A stretch of DNA of 64,000 bases from Sphingomonas sp. QA11 (lineage in GTDB: Bacteria; Pseudomonadota; Alphaproteobacteria; Sphingomonadales; Sphingomonadaceae), in contig NZ_CP098774.1 in NCBI RefSeq assembly GCF_028473665.1, positions 2,542,001-2,606,000 on the forward strand, in the 5' to 3' direction. Shown piece by piece: positions 14,333-25,741 of the stretch; positions within the stretch are counted from its first letter, which is position 1; every line of letters begins with the position of its first letter. A program made the translations under genes and the position numbers. The notes beneath the pieces are model-generated. The model made no database searches, was not told the origin of the DNA, and saw only the letters and a list, made by a program, of their open reading frames with translations.

Positions 14333-16059
14333 CAGTTCATCTCCTGGACCGCCTGCACCCCCATGATGCCGAGTCCGTTGCGGACAATTTGCCCGATTGC
14401 GTCCGCCAAGAAAAGGCGTGCACACGTAATCTCCTGTTCGCCCTCAATCACGAAACGGCGCCCGGGATTATCATTGCCGAGATTGTACAGCGCGTGGAAC
14501 GCAGCAGCCAAGTCATTGAGATAGAAAGCTACACGATGCGGTTCGCGCGCCGCGGCAGCGGTTTCGATGATCCGCGGGAACTGGGCTGCGAGTTTCACCA
14601 GCTCCAGTTCGGTGGTATCAAGTTGGGACAGATCGGCAGTGCCGCATGTCATTCCGAACTCAGCCGCCTTCCGATTCAGCCGCGCGATGCGTGCATGAGC
14701 ATATTGAACGTAGAAGACCGGATTCTCCCGCGACATTTCGACGACCTTGGCGAAATCGAAATCCATCTGGGTGTCGGCCTTGCGCGTCAGCATGGTAAAG
14801 CGGACGACATCCTTGCCGACTTCCTCGACGACTTCGGCGAGCGTCACGAAATTGCCCGAGCGCTTCGACATCTTCACCGGCTCGCCGGCGCGCAGCAGGC
14901 GCACCATCTGCACCAGCTTCACGTCGAACCGGGTCTTGCCGCCGGTAAGCGCCTGCACCGCGGCGACGATCCGCTTCACCGTGCCGGCATGGTCGGCGCC
15001 CCAGATGTCGATCAGCGCATCGGCCGACTGCGCCTTCTGGTAGTGATAGGCGAGGTCGGCGCCGAAATAGGTCCATTGCCCGTTCGACTTCCTGATCGGC
15101 CGATCCTGGTCGTCGCCGAACTGGGTCGACCGGAACAGCGGCAGCACCACAGGCTCCCAATCCTCGGGCGTCTCACCCTTGGGCGCTTCGAGCACGCCGT
15201 CATAGATGAGGTCCCGCGCGCGCAGTTCGGCCTCGGCCGCCTCGGGCTTGCCCGCCGCCTGCAGCTCAGCCTCGGACGAGAACAGGCTATGGTGGATGCC
15301 GAGCAAGGCGAGATCGGCCTTGATCAGCTCCATCATCGCCGCAACCGCGCGGACTCGGAACAGCACCAGCCAGTCGCTTTCAGGCAGTGCCGCATATCTG
15401 TCGCCGAACTCGGCGGCCAGCGCCTGGCCCACCGGCACGAGATAGTCGCCGGGATACAGCCCTTCCGGAATCTCGCCGATATCGGCACCAAGCGCTTCGC
15501 GGTACCGCAGGTGCACCGACCGGGCGAGCGTGTCCACCTGCCCACCCGCGTCGTTGACATAATATTCGCGGATCACCCTGGCGCCGGCGAACTCAAGCAG
15601 GCTGGCCAGCGCATCGCCCACCACCGCGCCACGGCAATGGCCCATGTGCATCGGGCCGGTCGGATTGGCGGAGACATATTCGACATTGACGGTCGTGCCC
15701 GCCCCCTTGGTCGAGCGGCCGTAATCGTCGCCCTCTTCATGGATCGTCGAAAGCTCCGCGCGCCAGGTGTCGTCGGTCAGCGCCAGATTGATGAAGCCCG
15801 GGCCGGCGACCGACACGTCGCGCACCTCGTCCAGCTTGCCCAGTTCGGCCGATATCTTCTCCGCCAGCGCGCGCGGATTGGTCGCCGCGGGCTTGGCCAG
15901 CACCATCGCCGCATTGGTCGCGAGGTCGCCATGGCTCGGGTCGCGGGGCGGCTCGACGGTCACATTCGCGCGATCCAGCCCTGCTGGCAGATCGCCCGTC
16001 GCGACAAGGGCATCAAGCGCCGCATCGAGATGCGCGGCGAAACGGGTATAAAGGGTCAT
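14332..16059 (-). CDS. argS: Arginyl-tRNA synthetase
   Basis: Class I aminoacyl-tRNA synthetase charging tRNA-Arg; 575 aa. The HIGH signature appears as ANPTGPMHMGHCRGAV and the KMSKS signature as VKMSKRSGNFVTL. The N-terminal Add-1 domain and the C-terminal DALR anticodon-binding domain (ends FLADAIGQIVRNGLGIMGV) are present. It heads the argS-SPOR-nagZ-scpAB-tatABC stretch. Confidence 0.97.
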   Translation of the reverse strand: MTLYTRFAAHLDAALDALVATGDLPAGLDRANVTVEPPRDPSHGDLATNAAMVLAKPAATNPRALAEKISAELGKLDEVRDVSVAGPGFINLALTDDTWRAELSTIHEEGDDYGRSTKGAGTTVNVEYVSANPTGPMHMGHCRGAVVGDALASLLEFAGARVIREYYVNDAGGQVDTLARSVHLRYREALGADIGEIPEGLYPGDYLVPVGQALAAEFGDRYAALPESDWLVLFRVRAVAAMMELIKADLALLGIHHSLFSSEAELQAAGKPEAAEAELRARDLIYDGVLEAPKGETPEDWEPVVLPLFRSTQFGDDQDRPIRKSNGQWTYFGADLAYHYQKAQSADALIDIWGADHAGTVKRIVAAVQALTGGKTRFDVKLVQMVRLLRAGEPVKMSKRSGNFVTLAEVVEEVGKDVVRFTMLTRKADTQMDFDFAKVVEMSRENPVFYVQYAHARIARLNRKAAEFGMTCGTADLSQLDTTELELVKLAAQFPRIIETAAAAREPHRVAFYLNDLAAAFHALYNLGNDNPGRRFVIEGEQEITCARLFLADAIGQIVRNGLGIMGVQAVQEMN

Positions 16060-16215
16060 TGCTGGTCCGGTGATAAGAGCGAGCGCGGCCCTTAGCGGAA
16101 GGCGGGGTATGACTCAAATCGGGAGGAGCCTCTCCACACCAACATCGTCACCCGGGACTCGTTCGGGGGTCCACGGTTCCGCAAATCAACCGCTTTCAGT
16201 CGTGCGGAGCGGTGG

Positions 16216-16236
16216 ATGCCGGAACAAGTCCGGCAT
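16216..16236. repeat. Short palindromic repeat (ATGCCGGA dyad)
   Basis: ATGCCGGA and TCCGGCAT flank ACAAG. The same arrangement in shorter form (CCGGA-ataag-TCCGG) occurs at 49505-49519. It sits downstream of the DUF1501 gene. It has the look of a dispersed intergenic repeat. Confidence 0.6.
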
Positions 16237-16257
16237 GATGGTGGACCTTTGGTCGTC

Positions 16258-17412
16258 TCAGGTTCGGACCAGCCCCTCGACCGGCCGCGCCGCGCCCGCA
16301 TCCGGGAACAGCGCCTTCATCGCCCGCCCCGGCTCGACCGAGAAATGCTCTGCCACCGCCCCCGCGATGAACGGATCGAGCTGGATCGTCGGCCTGAGGT
16401 CGCGTCCTTCGAAGAGGGCGGTCTGACCAAGCCCCGGCCAGTCCGCCAATACCCGCCCGCCCTTCACGCTGCCGCCAAGCAGCATCGCGGCGCTTGCCGT
16501 GCCATGATCGGTGCCGCCGGTACCGTTCACCGCCACCGTCCGCCCGAACTCCGTCGCGACCAATATCATCGTGTCCGCCCAGAGCGGGCCGAGCCCGGCC
16601 TGCAGCGCGCCGACCATCGCGTCGAGGCCGCGAAGCTGCAGGCCGAGCCGCACCCGCTGCTGCGCATGGGTATCCCAGCCATTGGTCTCGATCATCGCGA
16701 TCCGCGCGCCATTCTCCGGCACGAGCAGTTTCGCCGCCAGCGCGCCGGTCGCCGCGGCATTGCGGCCGTCGTCATTGGTCATGCCGTTGGTCAGCGCGCG
16801 CGTGGCCATCGCCTCGCTCCACAATGCATGAAGCTGGCTGTCGCCCTGATAGAGCATCGAGACCCGATCGAGCAGCCCGGCCGACGCATCGGGCAAGGCT
16901 GACGGCGCGTAGGAAGAAACCTCATGCCCGCCGCGCAGCGCCATCGGCACCGTCGCCGAGATCGCGATCGCCCTGGCACTGGTCGGCGGCAGGATGCCGA
17001 GCATCCGGTTCAGCCAGCCATCCTTGACCTGATAGGCCCCTGCCCCACCCGTCTCGAGCACATTCTGGCCGTCGAAATGCGACCGATCGCGATAGGGCGA
17101 AGCCACCGCATGCGCGAACAGCGCCTGGCCCTGGCCGTAAAGCGTCCCGATGCGGCCGAGCGACGGATGCAGCGCGAACATCGAATTCAGTTTGCTCGCG
17201 CTGGCAAAATCCTCGGCCAGCACACCCCGTGCGCCCGCAAAGGCCGGATCACCGACCGGCGCCACCGTGCCGAGGCCGTCCGCCGCCCCGCGCTGGATGA
17301 TGAAGACGAAGCGCTTGTCGGTTTCTGCCTTGGCGAAGGCGAGGCGCGGCGCGAGGCTCATGGCGAGAGCGCCCATCACGCCCGCACCGACGAAGGAACG
17401 ACGATCGATCAT
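16258..17412 (-). CDS. DUF1501 domain protein, predicted Tat export
   Basis: Secreted protein of the DUF1501 family, which is related to alkaline phosphatase/sulfatase folds; the function is not established. The N-terminus MIDRRSFVGAGVMGALAMSL with AFA cleavage near residue 27 looks like a twin-arginine signal, consistent with tatABC nearby. It has 384 aa. Conserved features include GAADGLGTVAPVGDPAF and FGRTVAVNGTGGTDHGTA near the C-terminus. It follows the DUF1800 gene by 3 bp, the usual pairing in proteobacteria, so the two products probably act together. Confidence 0.9.
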   Translation of the reverse strand: MIDRRSFVGAGVMGALAMSLAPRLAFAKAETDKRFVFIIQRGAADGLGTVAPVGDPAFAGARGVLAEDFASASKLNSMFALHPSLGRIGTLYGQGQALFAHAVASPYRDRSHFDGQNVLETGGAGAYQVKDGWLNRMLGILPPTSARAIAISATVPMALRGGHEVSSYAPSALPDASAGLLDRVSMLYQGDSQLHALWSEAMATRALTNGMTNDDGRNAAATGALAAKLLVPENGARIAMIETNGWDTHAQQRVRLGLQLRGLDAMVGALQAGLGPLWADTMILVATEFGRTVAVNGTGGTDHGTASAAMLLGGSVKGGRVLADWPGLGQTALFEGRDLRPTIQLDPFIAGAVAEHFSVEPGRAMKALFPDAGAARPVEGLVRT

Positions 17413-17415
17413 GAG

Positions 17416-18927
17416 TTATCTCCGCATGAATTCGGGGGCGACGAGCAGCAGCGCGAGCGCCTGCCCGGCGCTTTCCGCCCGGGCCAGCGACTGCGCCGTC
17501 CCGGTCGAAAGAGTCGCGGGGAACAGCCTGGGCGCGAGCGCGCGCGCATCGATCTGCTCGCCCGCCTTTGCCGAAAAACGTTCCGCCGCCTCGACCCGGC
17601 GCAGGATCGCGTCGGGCCCTGCCCAACTCGCCGCGATATCGTCATAGCCGGCCGGCGATCCCGGCTTCCAGGCCGGCTGGCCGAGCTGGTTGAGCAGGCC
17701 AGTCACCGCCTGGGGTTGGACCGTTTTCATACCGAGAGCACGATAGGCCGAGATCGACCATTCCCAGGGCGTCTTGAACTTGGCCGGCTCGGCGGCCCAT
17801 GCCGCGGGTGAATCGATCAGTACCCGGTAGACGCTGGGCAAATCCCCGCCTGTCTTCACGAAAGCAGCCTGCATCCGCTGCACCAGCGACGGAGACGGCG
17901 TGTCGCCGGTGAAATGCCGCGCAAGCTTGGTCGCGATATGGGTCGCGGTCGCCGGGTGCGCGGCCAGGTCGTTCAAAACGGCCTGCGCCTGGCCCTCGCC
18001 ATTCTGGCCATAGGTCTTGCCCATGATCGTGCGCGTACCCGGCTCGTGCAGCGGCGCAGCGAAGATGAAGTCGCCCGCCGTGCCCTCTACCCCGGCGAAG
18101 CGGGCGCGGAGGCCCCGGGTCAGGCCCGCGACGCTCCACCCGGTCATTGCCCGGGCGAATTCGGTCACATCGGCCTGATCATAGCCGGTGCGCACCCCCA
18201 GCGTGTGCAGTTCCATGATCTCCCGCGCGAGATTCTCGTTCAGCCCGAGATTGCGGTTGCCACGCCCCGACGCCCGTGCGCCGACCACGCTGTTCGGCCC
18301 GACCGACTGCGCCTGGTCGAGATAGAGCAGCATCGCCGGATGCCGCTCGACCGCGTTCAGCATGTCGCCGAACCTGCCCAGAACATGTGGCCGGATCGCC
18401 TCGAACTCCAGCAGGCCGCCCAGGCCGACCACCTGCACCTTGTCGATCGAGATGGCGAAATGGTTCGCCCAGAAATGCACCAGCCGCTCGACGAACGGTG
18501 CGGGCGTGACGAGCGCGGCGCTGGCACGCGCCCCTACCGCGCCGACATAATAGTCCCGTGCCTGGCGCTGCGCGAAACGGCGCGCCTGCTTCACCGGATC
18601 GTTCGCATCGGCGGGATCTTCCGACTTCGCACCCGCACCCATCATATTGGGCGCCATCCTATCCTGAGTCATCGACGATGGCGCCATCGCGGCGGGGCGT
18701 TGAGAATTCCCTGCCGCCCCCTGCTGCCTGAGCATGCGGACCTGATCGAGATAGTCGGCCAGTTCTCCAGCAATCACCTGGCGGTTGGGCTGGGCCGCGA
18801 TTACCTGGGGTTTCGGATCGAAGGCGTCGAACTGTCCGAGCAGCCATTTGCGCGGATCGCCCGGCACTGCCTCGTCGGGCCGTGCACCCAGTCCGAAACG
18901 ATTTAACGCGATGCCGGCGTCTGCCAT
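17416..18927 (-). CDS. DUF1800 domain protein
   Basis: A 503-aa protein of the DUF1800 family, almost always encoded next to DUF1501; the biochemical function is unknown. Recognisable segments are ALNRFGLGARPDE at the N-terminus, LVHFWANHFAISIDK, and NENLAREIMELHTLGV followed by GYDQADVTEFARAMTGW. No clear signal peptide is visible, although family members are thought to act in the envelope. It is first of the two-gene operon with DUF1501. Confidence 0.9.
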   Translation of the reverse strand: MADAGIALNRFGLGARPDEAVPGDPRKWLLGQFDAFDPKPQVIAAQPNRQVIAGELADYLDQVRMLRQQGAAGNSQRPAAMAPSSMTQDRMAPNMMGAGAKSEDPADANDPVKQARRFAQRQARDYYVGAVGARASAALVTPAPFVERLVHFWANHFAISIDKVQVVGLGGLLEFEAIRPHVLGRFGDMLNAVERHPAMLLYLDQAQSVGPNSVVGARASGRGNRNLGLNENLAREIMELHTLGVRTGYDQADVTEFARAMTGWSVAGLTRGLRARFAGVEGTAGDFIFAAPLHEPGTRTIMGKTYGQNGEGQAQAVLNDLAAHPATATHIATKLARHFTGDTPSPSLVQRMQAAFVKTGGDLPSVYRVLIDSPAAWAAEPAKFKTPWEWSISAYRALGMKTVQPQAVTGLLNQLGQPAWKPGSPAGYDDIAASWAGPDAILRRVEAAERFSAKAGEQIDARALAPRLFPATLSTGTAQSLARAESAGQALALLLVAPEFMRR

Positions 18928-19137
18928 GGTCTCGTTCCCGTCATTTACCCGATCCTTGTATGCTCCTGATGTCGCAAGAGTTTGTCATTTCGCATTCCAG
19001 AAGCAATTCATCGTTCGTTTCTTGCAACTGGCCGCGCAATCTTTGCGGTTGGGATTTTGCTGCACTGCAATATCCTGAGCCCACACAACAGAAACGGGGG
19101 ATGCTGATCTGGCTTTCGAGCACCGAAAGGAAAGATC

Positions 19138-19434
19138 ATGACCAAGACGTTCCTCGCCGCCGCCGCGATGCTCGCGGCCTTCTCCGCCCCCGCCTTCGCC
19201 AAGGACAGCGCGCCGGAGCGCCGGTTCACCCGCGACGGCCAGACCTATGTCTATACGATGGTGGCCAAGACGAACCGCGTCGTCATCAGCGGCCGCCGCT
19301 ATCCGTCCGGCAGCGCGTTCGAGCTCACCGTTCGCGGCGATCAGGTCAGCGGCATCTCGGGCGGCGAGCCCGTGTCGTTCAGCGTAAAGAACGCCCAGGC
19401 CAAGCTGACCCCGGTCGCGCTTGCCTCGCGCTAG
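19138..19434 (+). CDS. Small exported protein of unknown function (98 aa)
   Basis: It begins with a clear signal peptide ([20 protein letters not shown], cleavage after AFA near residue 21). The mature part is ~77 residues, basic and beta-rich ([19 protein letters not shown]), resembling small periplasmic proteins common in sphingomonads. A GAAAGGAAAG ribosome site precedes ATG 19138. It converges on the dgt gene with a 4-bp overlap of ends. I do not recognise a characterised family. Confidence 0.85.
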   Translation: MTKTFLAAAAMLAAFSAPAFAKDSAPERRFTRDGQTYVYTMVAKTNRVVISGRRYPSGSAFELTVRGDQVSGISGGEPVSFSVKNAQAKLTPVALASR

Positions 19435-20606
19435 AACCCCTCCGGCAGATCGATCGGCCCGACCACCTCGCGATAGCGGGTGACGGCATAGCGATCGGTC
19501 ATGCCGGCGATGAAGTCGGCAATGTGGCGGCTGCGCGCGGGTTCCTCCGCGGGCAGCCGTGCATGCCAGTCGGCAGGCATCAGGCGCGGATCGGCGTGAT
19601 AGGCACTGTACAGTCCCGCGACCAGTTCCCCGGCAATCCGTGCCGCCTCGAGCTGGCGCGGGTGATGGTACAGATTGGCGTACATGAAGCGCTTGAGCGA
19701 TCGCTCGGCATCGCGCATTTCGTCCGAGAAGCCGGCCAGGCATGTGCCGGCGGCCCGCACATCCCCAGCGGTTTCGACTCCCGCCATGGCCACGCGGCGG
19801 CGTGTCTCGGCGATCAGGTCGTTGACCATCGTGCCGATCTGGGAGCGCACCAGCTCGCCGACCAGCCTGTCGGCCGCGATGTCCGGAAAACGACGCCGGG
19901 TCTCCTCCCAGCCGGCCGCGACCACCGGCACCTCAAGCATCTGCTCAAGCGTCAGCAGCCCGGCGCGCAAACCATCGTCGATGTCGTGATTGTCATAGGC
20001 GATGTCGTCGGCGATCGCCGCGACCTGCGCCTCGAGCGAGGGCCAGCGGGTGAGATCGAGCGGGAACGCCGCATCCGCCTCGGCCAGCGCCCAGGCAGGC
20101 TCAGCGATCGGGCCGTTGTGCTTGGCCAGGCCCTCGAGCGTCTCCCAGGTCAGGTTCAGCCCGTTCCATCTGGGATAAGGGCTGTCGATCACCATCAGCG
20201 CGCGCAGCGTGTTGCCATTGTGGTCGAACCCGCCCTGGCCCGCCAGCGCAGCCTTCAACGCATCCTCGCCAGCATGGCCGAACGGCGGATGGCCGATATC
20301 GTGCGCGAGGCACAGTCCCTCGGTCAGGTCCTCGTTCAGCCCGAGCGTGCGCGCCACGGCGCGACCGATCTGCGCGACCTCCAGACTGTGAGTCAGGCGG
20401 ACTCGGAAATGATCGCCATCAGGCGCCATGAACACCTGGGTCTTGTGGCGCAGCCGACGAAAGCTGATCGAATGGATGATCCGATCCCGGTCCCGCTGGA
20501 ACGCGTCGCGCGGTCCGCGCACCGCTTCGCGCTGCTCCTCATGCAGGCGGCCACGGCTGTTTGCCGGGTCGGCCGCCCACGGCGCGTGACGCTGCCCGTC
20601 CCTCAC
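19431..20606 (-). CDS. dgt: Deoxyguanosinetriphosphate triphosphohydrolase-like protein
   Basis: HD-domain dNTP triphosphohydrolase of the dGTPase-like family (391 aa). Metal ligands are seen in [12 protein letters not shown] and [19 protein letters not shown], with [13 protein letters not shown] further on. The N-terminal [11 protein letters not shown] motif is typical. It starts at GTG 20606, overlapping the stop of the TPR/SPOR gene (GTGA). The type-2 subgroup is named dGTPase-like because substrate preference varies. Confidence 0.93.
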   Translation of the reverse strand: MRDGQRHAPWAADPANSRGRLHEEQREAVRGPRDAFQRDRDRIIHSISFRRLRHKTQVFMAPDGDHFRVRLTHSLEVAQIGRAVARTLGLNEDLTEGLCLAHDIGHPPFGHAGEDALKAALAGQGGFDHNGNTLRALMVIDSPYPRWNGLNLTWETLEGLAKHNGPIAEPAWALAEADAAFPLDLTRWPSLEAQVAAIADDIAYDNHDIDDGLRAGLLTLEQMLEVPVVAAGWEETRRRFPDIAADRLVGELVRSQIGTMVNDLIAETRRRVAMAGVETAGDVRAAGTCLAGFSDEMRDAERSLKRFMYANLYHHPRQLEAARIAGELVAGLYSAYHADPRLMPADWHARLPAEEPARSRHIADFIAGMTDRYAVTRYREVVGPIDLPEGF

Positions 20607-22789
20607 TTGGGGGCCAGCTTCGTGACTTTCTGGCCCGCCTCGCTGGTGAAGGAAAAGGCGGATAGCCCCTCCTTGGCGAGCGCATTGACGAAGGATCGTG
20701 CCTCGTCACTGGTCTTGAACGGCCCTGCCAGCACGCGATTGGTCGCGCGCAACGGCGTGGTCCAGCCCGATTTCCCCTTGAACACCATCGGGGCCTTGGC
20801 GCGAACCTTCTCCCATTCCTTGGGCAAAGTGTCTTCATTCGCGCCGCCCGCCACCTGGACCCAGATGCGCGAGGGTTCGAGGATCTTCGGATCGTTCTTC
20901 TTCTTCAGCTCAGCCGCCTTCTTCGCCTCAGCTGCCTTCTTCGCCTCGGCCAGTTTCTTCGTCTCGGCCGTTTTCTTCTCGGCAAGCGCCTGCTTGTCGG
21001 CAGCCGCCTTCTTCTCCGCCGCCTCGCGTGCCGCAGCCCCGGTGTCGACCGGTTCAGGCGCGGCCTGGGCCGGAACCGGGGGCGGCGACTCGGCCCGTGC
21101 GGTCTCGATCGGCGCGACCCCCAATTCGGAGCCCGGCACCGAGATATTGGCGATGATGCTGGCCAGGATCGAATCCTCGCTCCGCACCGGCGTCGGTGCC
21201 GATGCGACGTGGACCGGGCGCTCGGACGGGGTCGTCGGCGCGGGAGTCGCAGCAGCGAATGCCTCGGGGCCACTTGCGGCAGAGACGGGGGCGGACGGGG
21301 CCACCGTCGTCGGCGGGGGTGAAGCTTGCGGGGGCGACGCCTGCGGCACAACGGGAGAGGGTCGCGGCGCGCTTTCCGGAATCCGCGTGTTCGCCTCGGT
21401 GACCGGCAAAGAAGACGGCACACTTGCTGGCGGCGCTGCCGCTGCGATCGCCGGGCGACTCGGCAGGTTTGAAGACGCGAGAACCACCGGCCCGGAAGCC
21501 GATGGCGGCGGCGAGACCGGCCGGCCGGCCGGCGTCTGGTTCGAACCGCCCGGAATTCGCGTATCCACTTCCGGCGGCAACGTGCTTCGGTCCGCTATCG
21601 GCGGCCGGGCCGACGCCACAGCAGTTGGCGGGGTCCGGGACGGCGCAGGCACAGCGAACGACGATCCGGTCGCGGGCGCGAGGGTCATGTTCCGCCGCCC
21701 GCTGTCAGGGGTCCGCGCCGGCACCACTGAAGCCATCTGAACCGGGCTCGGTGGCGCGTGGACCGGCTGGTCGACCGGATCGACGCTGGCGACATAGACC
21801 GGCGGTTGCGGCAACGGCTCGGGCTGCGGTTGCACCGCTGGCGGTGCCGTCGTCGCGACCTGGATCTCATATTGCTTGCGTTTCTTGCCCCGGCTGCGGC
21901 GATCCGCCGACTTGTCGGGCCGTGGCGCAGCCTGCACCGCCGCGACCGTCGTCGCCGCGGGCACGACCGGAAGGCCCGGCTCGGGCGGCAGCGGCGCCAG
22001 CACCGGGATCATCCGGGCGTCGGCGGTCCGCTCGGGCGTGGCGCGCAATTCGCCGAAATGGACCGCAAAGGCGCGGTCGGTCGGCCCAAGGCTGGGGAGT
22101 CGCTCGAAAAAAGGCTGCAACCCCTGCGCCAACCCCGGTGGCATCATGTTGGTCGCGATCCGCGACGCCCCCTGATCGTCGCCGTTCATTGCCAGGATGA
22201 AGGCGCGCGCGCGCCAGGCGCCCCGGTCGCTCTTCCGCAGCAACGGATCGAGTTGCTTGAGCGCCATGTCGCGCTTGCCGGATATGCCGAGCGAGAGAGC
22301 ATAGCGCCGTATCGTCTCGTCGGCCGACCCGTCCTTGAGGGCCAGGCGATAGTCCCGCTGCGCACGCTCCTGCTGGCCGATCAGGTCATAGGCCAGGCCG
22401 CGATCGGCGGCATAGTTGCGCGGGTCCAGCCCCAGCGTCTCGGCCTCGGCGAACCGGCGCAGGGCTTCGCCCGGCCGCTCGGACTGGACGAGGATGCTGC
22501 CCATTCCCGCCTTGATCCGCGCGTTGCGCGGATCGAGCCGTTCCGCCCGAGCGAAGAAAGCACCGGCGGCGGTCGGATCGCCGAGCTTCAGCGCCAGTTC
22601 GCCGGCACGGACCAGCGCGTTGATGTCGAGAGGATTGGCCGCCAGCAGCCGCATTTCCGCCGCGAGTTCGTCGCCCAGCGGGTTGAGCGGCTGCACCGTC
22701 TGCACGGGTTGCACCTGCACGCCAGCCATCGCGCCCGCGAAAGGCACGACAAGAGCAACGACGGACCCGAAAAGGTGGAAAGCACGCAT
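20603..22789 (-). CDS. TPR and SPOR-domain secreted protein
   Basis: 728 aa from ATG 22789: a signal peptide ([20 protein letters not shown]), two to three tetratricopeptide repeats (about residues 30-150; [20 protein letters not shown]), and a long Pro/Ala/Ser-rich linker. A highly charged Ala/Lys/Glu helix follows ([18 protein letters not shown]) and then a C-terminal SPOR domain ([14 protein letters not shown] onwards). SPOR domains target septal glycan, which suits its position immediately downstream of the division cluster. A GTG at 22888 would add 33 residues without a signal and is less likely. Confidence 0.88.
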   Translation of the reverse strand: MRAFHLFGSVVALVVPFAGAMAGVQVQPVQTVQPLNPLGDELAAEMRLLAANPLDINALVRAGELALKLGDPTAAGAFFARAERLDPRNARIKAGMGSILVQSERPGEALRRFAEAETLGLDPRNYAADRGLAYDLIGQQERAQRDYRLALKDGSADETIRRYALSLGISGKRDMALKQLDPLLRKSDRGAWRARAFILAMNGDDQGASRIATNMMPPGLAQGLQPFFERLPSLGPTDRAFAVHFGELRATPERTADARMIPVLAPLPPEPGLPVVPAATTVAAVQAAPRPDKSADRRSRGKKRKQYEIQVATTAPPAVQPQPEPLPQPPVYVASVDPVDQPVHAPPSPVQMASVVPARTPDSGRRNMTLAPATGSSFAVPAPSRTPPTAVASARPPIADRSTLPPEVDTRIPGGSNQTPAGRPVSPPPSASGPVVLASSNLPSRPAIAAAAPPASVPSSLPVTEANTRIPESAPRPSPVVPQASPPQASPPPTTVAPSAPVSAASGPEAFAAATPAPTTPSERPVHVASAPTPVRSEDSILASIIANISVPGSELGVAPIETARAESPPPVPAQAAPEPVDTGAAAREAAEKKAAADKQALAEKKTAETKKLAEAKKAAEAKKAAELKKKNDPKILEPSRIWVQVAGGANEDTLPKEWEKVRAKAPMVFKGKSGWTTPLRATNRVLAGPFKTSDEARSFVNALAKEGLSAFSFTSEAGQKVTKLAPK

Positions 22790-22900
22790 GAGAAGCCAGC
22801 CTAGAGCCCAGTCCGGCTGAACCGGCAATGTCCGGATCGGTCGAGGCGCGCCAGAGTGACACGCACCGGCGATGAACCGGCCGCGCACTCCGGCGTCATC

Positions 22901-24361
22901 TCATTGATTGTTCTGGCGATGCAAGAAGCGCGGGATATCGACCGAATCCTTGTCGGAAGGCTCGTCTTCGCGCGCCGCGCCGCGCGACACGCTCGACATG
23001 CGCTCGAACAGAGTCCCCCCCAGCTTGACGCGCGGCGCGGCGGGGACCGGCTCGCTTGCCGGAGCCGGCGCTTCCTCGGCAGCCGGGGCGCCGGGCGACA
23101 ACCAGCGGCGACGCACTGCGAGATCGGGATCGGGCGCCGCTGCCGGCTCGGCGGCGGTCACTTCCTCGTCGCCGAACACCGGCATGGCTGGAACCTGGGT
23201 CTCGCTGCCCAGTACCAGCTCGTCGGCGGCGTCGGGCGCTTCCGCCGCAACCGGCTCCTGGGTGTCGAATGCGACCGGCTCGGCGGCCAGCGGCGCGGGT
23301 GCCTCGACGGCGGGAGCTGGCGCTTCCTCCGCCTTCTTCGGCGCGGAGAAGGTAAAGGCGCGCGACGACGGCGCCGGTGCCGCGGCCGGACGCGCTTCCG
23401 CCTCGATGCCGGTCGCGACGACCGACACGCGGATCACCCCTTCCAGGTCAGGGTTGAAGGCCGAACCCCAGATGATATTGGCGTCTTCGTCGACCAGTTC
23501 GCGGATATGGTTCGCCGCCTCGTCGACTTCGAGCAGGCGCATGTCGTCGCCACCGGTGATCGAGACGATGACGCCCTTGGCGCCCTTCATCGACACGCCG
23601 TCGAGCAACGGGTTGGCGATCGCCTTGGACGCAGCCTCGATCGCGCGATTGTCGCCGGACGCTTCGCCCGTGCCCATCATCGCCTTGCCCATTTCCTGCA
23701 TCACCGAACGCACGTCGGCGAAGTCGAGGTTGATCAGGCCGGGCATGACCATCAGGTCGGTGATGCCGCGCACGCCCTGTTGCAGCACCTCGTCAGCCAT
23801 CTGGAACGCCTCCTTGAAGGTGGTGTTCGCGTTGGCGACCAGGAACAGGTTCTGGTTGGGGATGACGATCAGCGTATCGACGTACTTCTGTAGTTCCTCA
23901 ATGCCCGCCTCGGCGCTCTTGGCGCGGCGATTGCCCTCGAACGCGAACGGCTTGGTCACGACGCCGACGGTGAGGATGCCCATGTCACGCGCCGCCTTGG
24001 CGATGACCGGCGCAGCGCCCGTGCCCGTGCCGCCACCCATGCCGGCGGCGATGAAGCACATATGCGCGCCTTCGAGCATCTTGGTGACCTGCTCGAGCGT
24101 CTCCTCGGCGGCGGCGCGACCGATCTCCGGCCGCGAACCGGCACCCAGGCCCTGCGTGATCTTCGCGCCAAGCTGGATCTTGTGAGCGGCGGTCGACTGC
24201 TTGAGCGCCTGCGAATCCGTGTTGGCGACAAGGAAATCGACGCCCTGGACTTCAGCGCGCATCATGTTCGCGATGGCGTTGCCTCCAGCGCCACCAACCC
24301 CGATCACCGCGATGCGCGGCGTCAGCTCGTCGACTTCGGGGGGAAGGAATTCGATGCTCAT
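22901..24361 (-). CDS. ftsZ: Cell division GTPase FtsZ
   Basis: Tubulin homologue forming the Z ring; 486 aa from ATG 24361. The nucleotide-binding loops are [12 protein letters not shown] and the tubulin signature [13 protein letters not shown], with the T7 loop [12 protein letters not shown] long Ala/Pro/Glu-rich linker (~320-455) leads to the conserved C-terminal peptide DIPRFLHRQ that docks FtsA. The linker is long, as is common in alphaproteobacteria. It follows ftsA by 112 bp and is last in the dcw cluster. Confidence 0.98.
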   Translation of the reverse strand: MSIEFLPPEVDELTPRIAVIGVGGAGGNAIANMMRAEVQGVDFLVANTDSQALKQSTAAHKIQLGAKITQGLGAGSRPEIGRAAAEETLEQVTKMLEGAHMCFIAAGMGGGTGTGAAPVIAKAARDMGILTVGVVTKPFAFEGNRRAKSAEAGIEELQKYVDTLIVIPNQNLFLVANANTTFKEAFQMADEVLQQGVRGITDLMVMPGLINLDFADVRSVMQEMGKAMMGTGEASGDNRAIEAASKAIANPLLDGVSMKGAKGVIVSITGGDDMRLLEVDEAANHIRELVDEDANIIWGSAFNPDLEGVIRVSVVATGIEAEARPAAAPAPSSRAFTFSAPKKAEEAPAPAVEAPAPLAAEPVAFDTQEPVAAEAPDAADELVLGSETQVPAMPVFGDEEVTAAEPAAAPDPDLAVRRRWLSPGAPAAEEAPAPASEPVPAAPRVKLGGTLFERMSSVSRGAAREDEPSDKDSVDIPRFLHRQNNQ

Positions 24362-24473
24362 CGCCTGTCTCCGCACCACCCCAAACACCGGGGCGCTCAA
24401 TAATGATACTGCCCGTTCTGCACCATCCCTTGCGGTGACTCCAGCACGAACAGCTAAGTCTTGTCGTATTTCT

Positions 24474-25736
24474 TTAATAATTCGCCCGGGCAGTCGCCAG
24501 CAACCGCTTGAAGATCGCAAGTCCCTTCGGCCGGTGCACCAACTGATTCGACGGCGACAGTGCCCGCAGATCGACCGGATCGGCCGCGGCGTAGAATGCC
24601 AGGCCCGCCAGTGTCGCAAAAGCGGGGCCGCCATGGGCCTCGGGTAGTGCGGTCAGTCCGCGCGGGCGGCCGATCCTGACCGATCGCCCAAGCGCCTGCT
24701 GCGCATAATCGGCGATCCCCTTCAGCTCGGCGCCCCCCCCGGTCAGCACGACCTGGCGACCCACCGGTCCTTCGAACTTCAGCTCGACCAGCGCCTTCTG
24801 GACCTCGCCCATCAGATGGTCGAGCCGCTGGCGGATCACCGCGATCAACTGCGCGCGGGTGATGCGCGTGCCGTCGCCCGCGCCATCCTCCGCCGAGATC
24901 GGCGCGACGTCGATCATGTCGTGATTGTCCCGCGGGCTGGCATTGGCCGACCCGTAGAAGCACTTCATCCGCTCCGCCTGCGCCCGGCGCGTGCCGAAGG
25001 AGGAGGCGATATCGTCGGTGATGTCGGCCGCCCCGATCGGGATCGAGGTCAGGCCGACCAGCATGCCGCCGGCGAACAGCGAGACATTGGTGATCCCGGC
25101 GCCCATCTCGACCAGCGCGACACCCAGCTCGCGCTCTTCCTCGGACAGGCAGGCCATGCCGGTCGCGACCGGCGAGGCGATGATCGCCTTCACTTCGAGA
25201 TGCGCGTTGGCGACGCACAGGCCCAGGTTGCGCACCGGCGATCCGTCGGCGGCGACGACATGGATATGCACGCCCAGCCGGTCGGCATGAAGCCCCAGCG
25301 GCCGCTTCACCCCGGTCAGCCCGTCGAGCGTGTAGAGCGCCGGTTGCGCGTGCAGCACCATGCGGCCAGCGGGATCGATCGATTCACGTCCTGCCTGGAG
25401 CAGCGCGTCGATGTCGGATTGCTCGACCCGGTGTCCGCCAAGCTCGAACTCGATCGAGGCGACGTCGGACACGAGCCCGCCGGCCGAGAAGCTGACCCAC
25501 ACATTCTCGATATTGGTCCCGGCGATCCGCTCCGCCTGCTCGACCGCCTCGCGCACCGCGACTTCGGTCGCCGCCGCATCGGCGATGTAGCCGCGCTTGA
25601 CACCCCGGCTCTCGCGCTGGCCGGTGCCGAGCACGATCAGCTCGCCGCCATCGCCCTTCTGCGCGATCATCGCCGAAACCTTTGACGACCCGATATCGAG
25701 CGCCGTAATCAGTCCCTCGGGTGCTGCCTTCGCCAT
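24474..25736 (-). CDS. ftsA: Cell division protein FtsA
   Basis: Actin-like protein tethering FtsZ to the membrane; 420 aa. The phosphate-1 motif [16 protein letters not shown], the phosphate-2 and adenosine region ([13 protein letters not shown]) and the SHS2/1C domain are present. The C-terminal amphipathic tail ([15 protein letters not shown]) would serve as membrane anchor. It is 5 bp after ftsQ. Confidence 0.97.
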   Translation of the reverse strand: MAKAAPEGLITALDIGSSKVSAMIAQKGDGGELIVLGTGQRESRGVKRGYIADAAATEVAVREAVEQAERIAGTNIENVWVSFSAGGLVSDVASIEFELGGHRVEQSDIDALLQAGRESIDPAGRMVLHAQPALYTLDGLTGVKRPLGLHADRLGVHIHVVAADGSPVRNLGLCVANAHLEVKAIIASPVATGMACLSEEERELGVALVEMGAGITNVSLFAGGMLVGLTSIPIGAADITDDIASSFGTRRAQAERMKCFYGSANASPRDNHDMIDVAPISAEDGAGDGTRITRAQLIAVIRQRLDHLMGEVQKALVELKFEGPVGRQVVLTGGGAELKGIADYAQQALGRSVRIGRPRGLTALPEAHGGPAFATLAGLAFYAAADPVDLRALSPSNQLVHRPKGLAIFKRLLATARANY

Positions 25737-25741
25737 ATGCC

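Noticed and set aside
18882-21740. Plus-strand open frame of 952 codons
   Set aside because: It runs antisense through the DUF1800 start, dgt and the TPR/SPOR gene. Its composition is typical of shadow frames in high-GC DNA.
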